Positions 1-12,140 of a stretch of 64,000 nucleotides of DNA are shown here, piece after piece. The first letter of the stretch is position 1. Each line of letters opens with the position of its first letter. The notes beneath the pieces were generated by a model that searched no databases, had not been told where the DNA came from, and worked only from the letters and a program-made list of their open reading frames with translations. Location of the stretch: positions 186,001 through 250,000 of the forward strand of contig MU008197.1 in assembly GCA_010909165.1 (NCBI GenBank). Direction: 5' to 3'. The position numbers and the translations under genes were made by a program. Origin of the DNA: Anthoceros angustus. Lineage: Eukaryota; Streptophyta; Anthocerotopsida; Anthocerotales; Anthocerotaceae.

Positions 1-61
1 CAGGACAGGCGGCAGGCAGGCCACCTGATCGAAGCTGACTCCCATGAGCCTCACACACCGC

Positions 62-120
62 GTACTGTACAAATTGTACATACACTGTATGTACATACTT
101 CCGGCGTACACTGTTTGTAC
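62..120. promoter_or_regulatory. Cluster of six GTAC cores
   Basis: GTAC occurs at 62, 67, 76, 91, 106 and 117, six times in 59 bp, partly within short palindromes (66-80 and 75-95). GTAC is the core bound by SBP-domain copper regulators (SPL7 in Arabidopsis, CRR1 in Chlamydomonas). Calling this a regulatory site is inference: the gene it would serve is outside the window or unclear, and the palindromic layout could also be simple repeat slippage. Confidence 0.25.
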
Positions 121-351
121 CGCTCCACAGACTTGGGTCCAGCGCACTCCAGCTGCGGGTTAAGGGAAGCCAGACGTGGTGCCGTGCGTTATCTGTTCCG
201 TTCTGTTGAGAGGCAGGGGGCCGTTGCACCGTCGCCCTCGCACCCGAGGATCCCAGGATTCCGTCACGTCGCGTTTACTGCCGAGAACCAAGCTGTTGGC
301 TTGCGGAAACGAACGTGATTGGGGGTTCCGGGATGTATGGGGAGACTAGCT

Positions 352-421
352 TGTATGTATGTATGTATGTATGTATGTATGTGTGTATGTATGTATGTGT
401 GTGTACGTGTGTACGTACGTA
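352..421. repeat. TATG/TG microsatellite
   Basis: Seen directly as repeated GTAT units passing into GTGT and then ACGT-type units. The reading frames over it are Tyr/Val/His-rich artefacts. Confidence 0.9.
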
Positions 422-605
422 CCCAAGCATGCGCGCATGACCATGTCCCGTGAGACCATGGCACCACGGGAGGCTTCCGGAACCCGGTACCCGGTAGCCG
501 GAAGCCCACACTCATTACATACATGCTTCCATTTTCTGCGCGCCTTCTGGCCTAATTATCCTACCTACACCAGGGAGCCTACTCTACTTCCGACACAGAC
601 AGAGA

Positions 606-2126
606 TCAGCGGCTGTAGTCCTTCAGGTCGTTCACTCTCTCCACAATGGCAGTGTCCACCAGGCATTCCTCGGCGCTGAGGGGAGGCAGGTCTTTCAACT
701 TCCGCTGGAGGTTGTGTTTGTGCCACTCCGATTTGAAATGCTCCCGATACTCTTTCGTGTCTCCTACATCTGCGTCGCAGATTTTGCACCTCTGTTGCTT
801 CCCCACTTGGACAGCTTTGGAGCTTCTCGTTGTAGAGGAGGAGGTGGTGGTGGTAGCGGTGGTGGCACTGGTGTCCCTGGCACCAGGTTTGCTGGACCCT
901 GTGATTGCTTCCAGTTCCTCACGATTCAGTGTAGGTCCCTCTGATAGGGACAGAGATGTCAGTGCTCGCCTGTCGGCCTCCTCATCACCATAATCATCCA
1001 ATCTTGCATCTCCCTCCTTCTGCACTGCCACAGACATGACATCTAACCGCCCCTTGAGCTCCGTTGTCAGTGCATCCAATTCACGAAACCTGCCAGGCTC
1101 CAACTCGCAAACCTGATAGTCCAAAGGGTGTTATCCCACAGAGTGCAGGCACATGGCATGCCATTCAGACAGATGCTGCATCGACAGTGGTTTCATCATA
1201 CCAGGACGAGGGACGTTGCTACTTCCGTGGACTCGATGTGAGCATCCCAAGCACTCAACCTTTCCTCCAACCTTTGCCGTTCGTGCAGAGGAACAACCAG
1301 CCGCAGCTTCATCCGTGCCCTAGTGATGGAAAACTTCTTCTGTAACACGGGAATGAGCTCCAATGCCTGAACATCCACATCATCCAGTCATTCAGTCATT
1401 CGTCACTTCCAACTCCTCCACAACCTAAAATGAAAATGCTCTCACCTGCTGCTTTGAGCTTCTGTGTGGATCAACTGCAAAGTGGACATCCTTCATCAAA
1501 CGTTCTACCATACTGATAGTGTATGGCCGCTGTGTCTCTGGGTTCACTGTTTTCTCCATCACAATCATTGCAATGTCCCGAAACTGGTTAGTGAATTTCG
1601 ATTCTCGCTCTTTATCAGCAACCTGGACGTCGCCCGTGTTCAGAATCTGCACCAAACATCCAAGTGTCAGAACACAAACCCCAGGTTGATCACGCAGCCC
1701 GATGACATGCTGCTCAACTAGTTAGTTTAGGTCACAGCAGATTGCACTAGAATCCAAACAACCACCTCTACCTCCAAGCAAAGTTGGTTTTCATCGCTTG
1801 TCCCAAACGCTTTGAGCAGGTCCACCGAATTGGCTAGCACTCCCTTGGAAACGTTGGCAAACACCGTCTTGGTTTGCAGCACCTCGTCAATGTCCTTTTC
1901 CCTGCGAATTTCACAACACAATCAAATGCTGCTCAGAAGCCGCAGCCGGATGTCAGTCACGCACTCAACACACTTCAACGCGACATGCTTACACTCCAGA
2001 TCGCCATGACAGCACTTTGTTCTTGTAACACGCGACCTCAAAACGCTTTCCACCCTTCTTGAGCCGCACCACGGCGACGTTGGTAAGGCGCTTCTGCCCC
2101 ACCGGCTGCTTCACATTTCGCGACAT
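606..2126 (-). CDS. SBDS: SBDS ribosome maturation factor with C-terminal C2H2 zinc finger
   Basis: SBDS proteins act with the EFL1 GTPase to release eIF6/Tif6 from pre-60S subunits in the cytoplasm. Five exons on the minus strand join in frame: 1993-2126, 1772-1901, 1446-1646, 1202-1366 and 606-1112 (1137 nt, 378 aa), with introns of 79-125 bp and GT-AG ends. The start at 2126 gives the typical [20 protein letters not shown] opening. The family core is clear ([12 protein letters not shown] across the first junction, then [20 protein letters not shown]). The last exon carries a low-complexity Ser/Thr linker and a [19 protein letters not shown] finger, C-x2-C-x12-H-x5-H, as in plant SBDS but absent from animal SBDS. 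The upstream 603 bp (2127-2729) is its promoter region. Assignment is firm; the exact 1202 donor was chosen by frame and homologue spacing. Confidence 0.95.
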
Positions 2127-2729
2127 CTCCTGCTAGTGCAAGGTCGAGCAATCACTTGTAGAGTGACAATTTGACAGATACGGAGGCTTGATAACACATT
2201 CTTGACTTTTGTTTAATATATAGGCTCCAATCCGGTTCCCACACCGTAAGAGTTAACCCGGAAAGTGCCAAAGTGGGACTATCCATCGTCAAAACGCGGC
2301 TCCCTGTAGTCTCCAGTCGTTTAGGGGTTAACCTACACCGAGGGCCAAGGAAGGGAAACGGGAGGGATGGGGAGAGGAATCGGATGGGCTCAAGCAGGAA
2401 CTCCGGTCAAAATTTTCAGGTCAATTGTTCAGTTTCAAGAGAGTCCTCAAGCACAGTCTCTACCGGAATGGGGAAATGAGAGACCGTAGGTTGTGACTTG
2501 AAAGGTCGGTCTGATGGAAACCCTAATTAAGATGAATAAGTGTGTCCAGTTCATGGGCGCAGGCTAGCAACTCGAGGGTGGCGGAATCGGTGTCTCTGGG
2601 GGTGATCTGACTTTTTCTCGAAAATCACAGTCCCCCACGTTTGGGGCTGTGGTCACGTTTGCGTGAAGGTAGCTTCATCAGTTGATGTCTTCACCGATCC
2701 CTACGTGCAGGAACATTGAGAACAGGGTA
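2127..2729. other. Intergenic: SBDS promoter side / WAT1-like 3' side
   Basis: SBDS starts at 2126 on the minus strand and the transporter gene ends at 2730, so this stretch serves as upstream region for SBDS and 3' region for the transporter. A weak TATA-like AATATATAGG lies near 2215-2224. No coding similarity was seen. Confidence 0.5.
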
Positions 2730-4535
2730 TTAGGACAGGCTTTGACACTGTTCGCACGATATAGCGAATGAGGATGAGCAGCTCACGTTCTCGAGAAGTG
2801 GTGCAGTGAGATCACGTGCTTTCTCTGCCCTTTCCAGGTCTGCGATGGAAGCCATTACTGCCAGTGCCTTGAGCCGGATGGCCTCTGACCTGCCCCAGGT
2901 GACCAGGTATAGGCCGGTGATAGTGATAACGGCTCCAATGACACTGCAAATGATTCAAACAATTTGACACAAGCAAATAGAAATCAATCAAACAGGAAGG
3001 AAGGAAAGCCGTGTTAAAAGAGGAGGACTGGGGGAAATCTGGTGAGCAAGTTGCTGGCGCACAAACCTGCCCAGGTAAAGTGTGTCGCCCAAAAGGATGA
3101 CAGCCATGATCAGCCCCATAAGCGATTGCATGGGGATGTAAACTGATGTCAGGAGTGGCCCGCCTGTTTTGACACACCAGGCCTGTAAACTGTAACAGAA
3201 GCAGGATGCTACCAAGGCCTGAAAAGGAGGAGGAGGAGATTGTTAGAATAGCGCGAATGAGAAGAGGAAATCAAGGTCGACAAGCTGTAGCATAGGAACG
3301 ATGAGCATGGAAAAGTACCGAGTAGGCAATCCCTATAAGACCGGACCCCCATTCGAGGCTCCAGTCCGAGATGTCTCTCTCGAACAGCACTGCTGCAATT
3401 CCAAATTGCAATGCACCAAAAAAATAGGTGAAAGTCATGATCGTTATCGGTGCTGGATATTCTTTCTGAACTGGAGCCTGCAGTAACGTCCAAATGTTAG
3501 GCATGTCCATAAGGTCCATAAATTTCAATCTTACTCTCAAGAACTGCAGGTGTATTGCATCACTGAGAAACTGTATCAAGGGCCGCTAACCTGGAGTGTG
3601 AGGTAGAAAGACCAAGTCAAAGAGGTGAGAACCAGTAGTATGGCACCCAGCTGCCAGTTACTCAATCCATAACCTGACTGTAAAGTTACCCATTGATCCA
3701 TTGGAGTCCCAGTCAACATGAGAAAGAATTGCCCATTGAGATCTACCGGGCTAGGATTGTTCCAGAGCCATGGCCCCTTGTACAAAGACATTATGAGGGC
3801 ACCTATCATGCACAGCGTTGTTCCTACAACTTTGGCTTTCCCATCACGTCTCTTGATGTGCACCTCCTCCACACTGCAGCATGGCAGCCAGAAGCTGTGA
3901 GACAGCAAGCAACACCGGGCAAAATCTGATGGAAGTGGGGTTACAGTGCCATAAATGCTAACCCCAAGGACGCGGCCACGATGAAAGTGGCAACAGGGAT
4001 AGTATTTTGAAAAGCTGCCCCGAACGCAGAAGATGAGAGGCCCACTGCCACAAGAAAGAAGGATTGTGTGCCGGTAATTCTGCAGCAAAAGCAAAGGAAG
4101 ATTAAACACCGCACTTGCAACAACCATTGGCAAGCAATGCAGTTTCAGTGAGTGAAGGAATGCACAACCAAGAGAGACGTGCTCACCCTAGGAATCCCAA
4201 GAGACAGAAGATGGCCAGCAGTCTGAGAGTTAGAGGGGGTCGAGTTTTTCTGCACCACACACAAAAATGAGTATGCCTTAGAACGAGGCAGAGGCGTGTG
4301 AAACTGAAACAAACTGTGAAAACGAGTGTGCAGAGGAGATCCACCTCTCCAACACCAGTGCGAATGGAATGAGCACCGCCAAGGCAATCACGCTTCGATA
4401 GAAGGAGAAGATGAGGAAATTGAGGCCAGTGTTGAGGGCCACCCGGGATATGATCTGGTACCCGGCGAACAAGGTCTGCAACAGGATCAGAGCCAAATGC
4501 ACCTGCGTTCGCTCCCATAGCCGCGCCATCTTCAC
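2730..4535 (-). CDS. WAT1-related (nodulin MtN21-like) EamA transporter
   Basis: A membrane permease of the plant drug/metabolite transporter superfamily; relatives move auxin or amino acids at the tonoplast or plasma membrane, but the substrate here cannot be told from sequence. Seven exons join in frame: 4345-4535, 4187-4249, 3963-4079, 3591-3873, 3319-3477, 3067-3218 and 2730-2943 (1179 nt, 392 aa). Introns run from 89 to 123 bp. Ten hydrophobic segments in two EamA halves are expected from the family. Diagnostic stretches include HLALILLQTLFAGYQIISRV near the N terminus, LERKTRPPL across the first junction, TTLCMIGALIMSLYKGP at the end of the first half, and GDTLYLGSVIGAVITITGLY across the last junction. 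The start at 4535 gives the usual short cytosolic leader. All junctions restore family-like sequence, so the gene appears intact. Confidence 0.92.
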
Positions 4536-5344
4536 CTGCTTTGACTAATACTAGAATTACAGAGCAAGCTGCACCGCAGACACTCGAGGCTGGCTGGCCT
4601 CCAGGTCCTACGATTTCAAGCTTTTTTCCATGCCTGACAAGAGGGAGAGATGGAACCAATGATTGACCGCTGGATTCAAAGCTGGAGACAGACGAAGATC
4701 CGGCAGTCAAGACTGTTCTGAATCTTTGGCCGAGGAAGTTGAAGAAAGCAGGAGCAGAATTGCTTCATCCAATTCCAGCTTTTCAATCGGAAAGAGTGGA
4801 TGCACAAATGCCTGCGTCGTCCCCAGGACGCGCTTGGGAGCGCAGCTCCGAAGAGCCGAGCAGTCCACGCGACGCCGAAACTGCGGCAAGACACTAATAT
4901 TATTGGCACGCATGTTGCAAAATAGCACCAGAGGAATGATTGAAGAGTGAAGAAAGAAGGGACTTTCAATTATTGGCCGACTGCTTCCGCCGCGAGCGGA
5001 AGAAAGGGCATCTAAGGAACGGTTGTGAATAAAGGTTACTCTGAAGGCACTGGAGTCACACAGAACGTGACCAGCGAAAAATACTCCGGAGCAGAAGTCT
5101 TAAAGACACGAGGGTGCCAAACACTTGGCACAAGCTTGTGGCCCTCGCCAGTCGACTCTCACACTCCGGTTTGTAAGCTACCTGACCCATGGGAAGAAGA
5201 CGATGAAGACCTCAAACATAAGAGTGCCAGGTTGATGGTCCTGGCGCTCGTTCTCGAGCTCCATCTGCTGCAAGCCATGGGCTTACCCGGCTCCCTTGAG
5301 GGAGCCATGAGCTCGAGAACAATAAATAACCGCGTTCGCCTCCC
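4536..5344. other. Intergenic: WAT1-like upstream region
   Basis: Lies between the transporter start (4535) and the stop of the next minus-strand gene (5345). Short open frames on both strands show no family resemblance and no splice logic. It probably holds the transporter promoter and the 3' end of the neighbour. Confidence 0.5.
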
Positions 5345-7371
5345 CTACCTACCGCCCCTGCCTCCCTTGGCACCACCTCTGGGGGCACCAGGTGATGGAG
5401 GGGGAATTAGTGTACCATGAATCAGCCAAGTGTCAAAAAACATCTGGACGATGAACGGTCCAGTCATTTCACCCGCTGCAAGTCCTGTACAAGAGGACAA
5501 GGTCCCCGTTAGTAAGTCACGAGGATTGCAAATCCATGCAACAAGAAAATGGGTGCACCAACTTGCAGCCAAAAAAATAAAAAGCCGGAACACACCATTT
5601 CTCCATTTGTACTATTGTTAGAGACAAGCTTACACACATAACAGACATTCTCCTGAGGAGTAACGGGAACGGAAGAGCAAGGCACGTACCAATCCAAGTG
5701 CCCGTCTTCGGTCTTATCAAGACTGTTCCAAGGCCGGCACCAATTGATGCAAAAATGAGGGAAGCGCCGGCTCTGAGAGTGTTTCCGGCTGTTCGCAATG
5801 CTAACTTCTTCAAGTCCTCAGATTCAAACTGCAAGAACCTTTTGTTTCCTTCCTTTCTCCGTTCATAAGCACTTTGCAGAAAAGAGGCGACATCCAGAGC
5901 CAGCTGTACAATCCAGTTTGCTACCACGCCCAATACTTGAGCTGTCGTAAGAAACGCACAAAACAGTTAGTTTGCTCCAACAGTAAACGAGCGACACAAA
6001 TCAAGACCCTCCACAGTAGCTCCTGGTTGGTGTTACAACTTGCATACAGTTCCGGAGCTGCTATCTACGATCAAACAGAATTTATCACTGAAAAACACAG
6101 GGCCAGAGTAAGCAGGCCACATACCTCGGAAACCGGTCTTTTTCACACTTAAAAAGAGCTGCCACCGAGAAAGATTTCGGTGGGCTTTGCGGGCAGCAGA
6201 TTTAGGCACGTCTGGACAGCAGACACAGAATGCATGTCAGTAAAACGTGAGCAAAACGGCTCTCCTTGAAAATAGTCAAGTTCACTGCCAACATACCCTT
6301 CAACAATTTCCAAGCCGTGCGGGGTGAGACATGGCGAACAACAATCCTTTCCAGTACCCTTCGGGTGGTTATCACTGCCACCTACAAAAAGGGCAAGTCA
6401 TACGTGGTAAGAAACTTATACACGACCTAGCCGACAGTGTGTTTAAGATATGTCACCACAGGATCTGCTTAACAATCAGAAACCAGGTGAGAACAACAGT
6501 TTAGGGTAAGCATGGATCACAGACTTCTCTGGTAATGTGCTTCGCAGATTGCCGCAATGCAACGCTGGGATCCGGAGGAAGCTTGGAAGGGTGTTCAGCT
6601 TCTTCATCCAAGTCATCTTCGTCTGGCTGAATGTAAGCCTCGAGCAGGGGAATGAAGTTCACAATCAGAGCTCGCAGGGATGTAGCGACCAAAGCCTTCA
6701 CCCGAAAAGCAGAAAAAAGGGGCTTCAACTCGATGTCATACGTCTTTGGATAGAGCTTAGGATCCCAACTCCACCTTGGATTCCAAGCATCAGGATCCGC
6801 AGCCTTGTCACATAGAGCCACCGTGGTACCAGTCCATTCACTGCAATCAATTCCATCCCACATACAGATCATCAACTCAGCTCAGGGACAGACCAATTTG
6901 ACAAAATCCTAAGTCAGCTAAAACCAGAGATTCTTATTGAAGGACGTCTGCTAAAGATTCTTCAGTCATCGATCCAAACCTAACTCACCTCCCACAAAGC
7001 ACGGGCCCTTCTTCACGGGCTAAATGCAAACAACAGCACAGCACAGCACGGCACAGGTGCACCAAACCAAACCGAACCAAACAGGAGGCCAACCCCTAGC
7101 TCTGGACGAAGGATGGAATAAAATACCTGGACTCCACCAATTCTCCCGGGGAAGGCCGTGATGGCAGAAACGCGACAGTGGCCGCGGCAGCCGCAGCAGC
7201 TGAGGCTGCGTTCAAAGACCAAAAGGAGTGCACAAAGTGGGACGAAATCGCGGGAGACCTGCCGAACACCTCCAATGCTATTCCTGACCCTGCTCCAGGT
7301 GACATGCAATTTACCCTCGGCACCAGCTCCAGCACTGACGCTAAACCCTTCCCTGAAGAGAAGCCGGCCAT
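5345..7371 (-). CDS. Tim17/Tim22/Tim23-like integral membrane protein
   Basis: Six exons join in frame: 7127-7371, 6525-6840, 6297-6381, 6125-6211, 5690-5941 and 5345-5484 (1125 nt, 374 aa), all GT-AG, introns 85-286 bp. The N-terminal ~80 residues are Ala/Ser-rich and could be a targeting segment. The middle has an acidic linker (PDEDDLDEEAEH) and a conserved basic stretch (LLKDVPKSAARKAHRNLSRW). The C-terminal part has the small-residue Gly-rich segment RAGASLIFASIGAGLG followed by IRPKTGTWIGLAAGEM, resembling the plant membrane proteins annotated as Tim17/22/23 family (the At5g51150 and At1g34630 type). Import-channel function is not implied by that resemblance. The C terminus is Pro/Gly/Arg-rich. 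The start codon at 7371 is the first ATG of the frame that splices cleanly into exon 2. The gene model is well supported; the family name is moderate. Confidence 0.75.
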
Positions 7372-7820
7372 GGCCGCTGGCTGCAGTCCCCGCCACGAAA
7401 TATCCGAAATTTCACATGAACGCCATCAGATCTGGGCGACCACCATGGCACCCGCAGCTGTGCACCTTCCCTGCCAGCCTCTCTTAGATCCCACCGCCAA
7501 GCCACAGCCTGCCTGGCGCCAAGGCCATCATCGCCAACGCCCCCGTCCTTCCAAATTCCTGGACCACTCCAAAGAAAGTCACCAAGAGGCTCGGTACAGC
7601 CCGGTCCGAGCCTGCCTGAGTCGGCGGGAAATCCGTAACCGCCGCGTTTCACTCGAAGGTTAGGTTAGACGAGGAACACCGCCTTCTTCCCGTCTCTACC
7701 GAAACGTGTCCTGAATTCGGGGTAGTGTGGGTTAACTATAGTTTATCAAGTTCCTTGGGCAGGAAGGGAGCCCTATACTATACTGGGCGCAAGGAATCGT
7801 GATCCACAGCGGCATCTATC
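7372..7820. promoter_or_regulatory. Divergent (shared) promoter region
   Basis: 449 bp separate the minus-strand start at 7371 from the HISN4 start at 7821, so both genes must take upstream signals from here. No clear TATA box pair was seen. Open frames in the region overlap the first exon antisense and show no family resemblance. Confidence 0.5.
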
Positions 7821-10800
7821 ATGAGCAATTTGGCTACTTCCATGGCTATCTCCAATTTGCCTGGCCGGACCCTGCCTTCTCAAGCAGCAGGAGCTTCAAG
7901 CTCGTTTACATGCTCTGAATTTATTCCCGGCTCGTGGATCTGTGATCGGAGGAGGTTCAGGTGTAAGGGCGAAGGTTTTCCTTTACGGGTGCATGCTAGC
8001 ACAGAGGAAGATGGAGGTGGGATTTGAATCTGAAATGTGCGTGAGATAAACGCAAGTGATGGATTCTTCGGTCACGATTTTTTGTTGTTGTTGTTCTGTT
8101 GGCAGAGGTGACGGTGCTGGATTATGGAGCTGGGAATGTGAGGAGTTTGAGAAATGCCATTCACCTCCTGGGTTACAAGATTCGAGATGTATGTCACGCA
8201 ACATGAATTGTCAGGGAGCTATGCAGCATGTGTGAATGACTGGTTATTTTGGACGACATGTGATTTTTCTTTTAACTTCCGAGTAACTTTTCTTCGCTTG
8301 TATGGAGCAGGTACAAAAACCTGCCGACATCAATGCTGCCAAACGGCTGATTTTTCCTGGTGTTGGAGCTTTTGCTAGTGCTATGGAGTTTCTGAATAAG
8401 GATGGGTGTGTATGATAGCTGAAAGAGATGGAAGACTGCTTCTCGTGTACCTGACAGTGCAACTGATAATAGTTGTTCTCTGAAGAGGTTGTTGGTGGTG
8501 GCGGCGTCTAATGGTCCTGTGTGCTGGTTGGCAGGATGGCAGATGCTCTGCGAGACTACATAAGAGAGGATCGGCCTTTTTTTGGAATCTGTCTTGGCTT
8601 ACAAGTCCTGTTTCAATCCAGTGATGAAAAGGAATTCGGTATGGCATCCTCTCCCACTCAGAGTGGTTTGTTAAGGAGGCTGTGTTTGTCTACAAATTGC
8701 TCTTGCTTTCTCAGCCAGTGATTACGGACTCCTTGTTGTCACTGCAGTTGAGGGTCTTGGCCTCATACCAGGGAAGGTCAGTTGCTTTGATGCGTCCAAG
8801 GGCCTCCGGGTGCCGCACATTGGCTGGAATGGTCTTCAACTGAAACAGACCTCTGATCTGTTGGAAAGTGTCAAAGGTCATCATGTGTACTTTGTTCACT
8901 CCTACCGCGCCGTGCCTGTATGCTCTTAAAACTGGCAGGTCGATTTGGTCGTGGAGGCACAATCTGTGTATGTTATTTGTACCCATGGCACTGAAGCATT
9001 GATCAACTGATACCCTTTCTCTGGAATTTTATAGTCTGAAGAAAACAAGGATTGGGTGCTTGCAACTTCTGATTATGGAGGGGAGTTCATTGCTGCAGTG
9101 AAGAATGGAAACGTCCATGCTGTACAGTTTCACCCGGAGAAGAGTGGTGGTCAGTATGTATCTTCAGATATGGCAAGAGAGCTTGGTTTTTCGGTCTTTC
9201 ATCGAACTGATCGTAACTGCCTCTTGCTGATTTCACCACTTTGTCCCTAACTCCAACTGGGAGAATTGCCTGACATGCTGCACATGCAGTTGTAGGTCTT
9301 GACATCTTGCGAAGGTTTCTTGGAGGGCCCCTTTCAGAGTCTGCAGAGGTCAGTGGGTTATTTTTGCTGTTGTCTTACTGAATTGCATATTACCTGTCCA
9401 TTTCTGGCTGTAGCTAGGGATCATACTGATCGACCCTGCCCTGTCTCTGGCTGCAGGAGGTGTCTCGTATAGCAAAGCAGCCATCCCTGAAGTCCGCTTC
9501 CTCCTTGGCAAAGCGGGTCAGTGGGTCTGCAAGTGATCATGGCCCTTTGTTGAGCCTCTGTGTCGATCCCAAGTGGAGCTTGTTTTATAAGAAATATTCA
9601 AGGCCAAGCTGGCTGTGATGCAGGTCATTGCTTGCTTGGATGTAAGGTCAAATGACGCTGGGGACCTTGTCGTTACTAAAGGAGATCAGTATGATGTGCG
9701 GGAGCAGTCAGGACATAATGAGGTGACGTTTTCCAATATCAGTTTCAGCACATGAGACAACCAACGGTGAACTCCAACCTGAGATTGTCTCTTAATGGCA
9801 GGAAGGGTTATAATAAGTCTTCCACTTGCAGGTTCGCAATCTGGGAAAACCTGTAGAGCTTGCAGGACGATACTTCCAGGATGGAGCCGATGAAGTAAGT
9901 TTATATGCATAATTGTTCACCAAGTATCTTTGTCAGTCTACTCGTCATCCATCTTTGATATTCTGCACCTTTACGGTGTGCAGGTTACCTTTTTGAATAT
10001 CACAGGTTTTCGAGATTTTCCTCTTGGTGACATGCCTATGTTGGAGGTAAAGTTGGCTCAAAAGCTGTGTGTTTATGTGACAATCGCATATGCAAACAAT
10101 CTCTGACAATGCTGTCATCCTGCAGGTGCTTCGACGCGCTTCTGAGAATGTCTTTGTCCCACTTACTGTTGGTGGAGGTATCCGTGATTTCACCGACAAA
10201 GAGGGCAGGTGATGGGAATTGGAGTACGGTTGAGTTATTGCTTGCAAGTCCTACGTGCTTCCGAAGGTCTTACGTGCGCATGATTTTGTAATGGTTTCAC
10301 AGGTACTACTCTAGTCTGGAGGTGGCGGCTGAGTATTTTAGGTCAGGCGCTGACAAGATTTCTATCGGCAGCGATGCAGTTTATGCTGCTGAAGAATTTC
10401 TCAAGACAGGGGTAGGTGAACGTCCTTGCATTCTTGTCTTTGGTATCAAATGTTTTTTCTATCTTTCTGACATTCCCAACCTCTTGATGGCAGACAAAAA
10501 CTGGCAGAAGTAGCTTGGAACAGATCTCCTATGTGTATGGGAACCAGGTAAATCTTGGGCGCTGGAGATCTCCTGCTTTTCAGTCCTGCCTTCCCTGTGT
10601 GATTGTTGTTGATCGGGATGCCACAGGCCGTGGTGGTCAGCATAGATCCTCGAAGGGTTTACGTCAAAGATCCAGCTGACATTCCCTTCAAGACCATTCG
10701 AGTCAATGTCCCAGGTAAGTTCATGGCTCCTGTTTGCGCCCAATGCCATGCAGGGTCTGCAGCTACAGGGAGGTTGCTAAGAGGTGCTGTCCTGCTGCAG

Positions 10801-11435
10801 GACCAAACGGCGAGCAGTATGCCTGGTACCAGTGCACGGTGTGAACTCTTCCCCATTCACCCAGCACCACTGAAACCGCTCCCGCTCCCCTTCCAAACCA
10901 TATCTTGACAAGCAGTACTGCCACAGGTGAATGGCGGCAGAGAGGGCCGACCAATCGGCGCCTACGAGCTAGCAAAGGCGGTGGAGCAGCTCGGAGCTGG
11001 TGAAATCTTGCTGAACTGCATCGACTGTGATGGTAAGTCTCCAGGCACCATTTCAGCAACCACCTTTGGATGCACCAATAACCGAGTCACTTCCCCGCAT
11101 CCCATCCGCTGCAGGACAAGGACAAGGCTTCGACACAGAGCTCGTCAAACTGGTATCGGATGCCGTGACAATTCCAGTCATAGCTAGCTCCGGTGCCGGA
11201 TCCCCTGAGCACTTCTCCGAGGTCTTCCACAGAACCGCAGCATCAGCCGCCCTTGCCGCAGGGATCTTCCACAGAAAAGAGGTGAAGGCGCTTTGCCCGG
11301 AAACACCAGCCCACACCTGTTAAGTTTCCAGCCGACTAACACTGCGGATTCCTTGTCGAGCAGATAACCATCTCGGAGGTGAAGGAGCATCTGGTGCAGG
11401 TAGGCGTGGAGACGCGGCTTTTGAAAACCGCCTAG
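7821..11435 (+). CDS. HISN4: Imidazole glycerol phosphate synthase HisHF, plastid form
   Basis: Bifunctional enzyme of histidine biosynthesis: an N-terminal glutaminase supplies ammonia to a C-terminal cyclase that converts PRFAR to imidazole glycerol phosphate and AICAR. Nineteen exons fit: 7821-8016, 8106-8188, 8311-8405, 8535-8638, 8748-8917, 9035-9149, 9290-9348, 9457-9516, 9624-9722, 9832-9894, 9984-10046, 10126-10208, 10303-10411, 10494-10547, 10627-10714, 10801-10838, 10927-11032, 11115-11281, 11364-11435. They total 1824 nt (607 aa, near the plant norm of about 590); introns are 79-140 bp. About 60 N-terminal residues look like a chloroplast transit peptide. Visible active-site residues: Cys144 in GICLGLQ, His249 and Glu251 in QFHPEKSG, Asp300 in ACLDVRSND and Asp458 in VVVSIDPRR; the loop [14 protein letters not shown] is also present. 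Nothing is missing, so the enzyme should be active. Confidence 0.97.
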
Positions 11436-12089
11436 TCGAACGAAGTTGAAAATATCTTGTGTTTTCCTTCCGATACCATATCGGTTGGTCACACCTAAAA
11501 AGTATATACACATGTACTTAGGTTGTTTGTATGGACAGTATGGACACCATGGTAAGGGCCTTTCACAACGAAGACAAAATTGGAGTATGCAGTCTATCGT
11601 CGGGTGCGAAAAGGTAGAACATGATTATTTTTATCATTCTTTCACTATCATCTATTGATCGGTAAACTAAACTTTCACGCTCCGTTTACAGCGCCGTTTC
11701 GCGTTTGTCAGTGCGGGAATGTAAATGTTTTGGGACGAGTTAGTCCCATCACAACACGCGTGATGGGTTTTCAACACCGTTCGATATCGAGATGCGGGCG
11801 ATTCGTCGCAAACTTATCGGTGCACTATGGGTTATTAACTTATCGGTGCCTTATGGTCGCGACACCGAAATCTGGGCGACTCGTCGCAAACTTATCGCGG
11901 CCATCCTAATTGACGAACAGCGCCTTTCGCCTTCCGTGATCCTTATTGTCGTTCCTTGTTGAGGTTAGTGTATAAATATTTATCAAAATTATTATATACT
12001 ACTTATTAAAATTAAAATAAAATAAAATGTATTTTATATATATTATTTAAAATAAAATTATTGCAGAAACATTTCCTCCACGACGGTGA
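11436..12089. other. Intergenic stretch after HISN4
   Basis: No gene seen. It holds an imperfect direct repeat (GGCGATTCGTCGCAAACTTA near 11797 and a one-mismatch copy near 11875) and a strongly AT-rich tail at 11960-12060. The first ~150 bp probably carries the HISN4 3' UTR. Confidence 0.5.
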
Positions 12090-12136
12090 AGGCGCCTATG
12101 GCATACCAAAGGGACAGAGGGATGGGACATTTTTTT
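12090..12136 (+). repeat. Left arm of long-range inverted repeat
   Basis: The motif GGCGCCTATGGCATACCAAA followed by a GGGACAGAGGGATGGGACA-type tail reappears inverted at 33423-33468, with a few substitutions or indels over about 46 bp. Looser inverted similarity continues inward (around 12230-12300 against 33300-33410). The arms enclose about 21.3 kb. Whether they are transposon termini is inference; no target-site duplication could be fixed. Confidence 0.7.
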
Positions 12137-12140
12137 TTTG

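Larger units (their letters stand above)
1..605. other. Intergenic stretch downstream of SBDS
   Basis: No supported gene. It holds a cluster of six GTAC tetranucleotides at 62-120 and a TATG/TG-type microsatellite at about 352-421. The remainder shows no recognisable coding similarity; the short reading frames here lie over simple repeat or lack family resemblance. Confidence 0.5.

Noticed and set aside
264-524. His/Thr/Tyr-rich frames near the window start
   Set aside because: They are translations of the TATG/TG microsatellite.
606-11435. Bacterial-style operon or CRISPR array
   Set aside because: All genes here are spliced with GT-AG introns and no spacer-repeat array exists.
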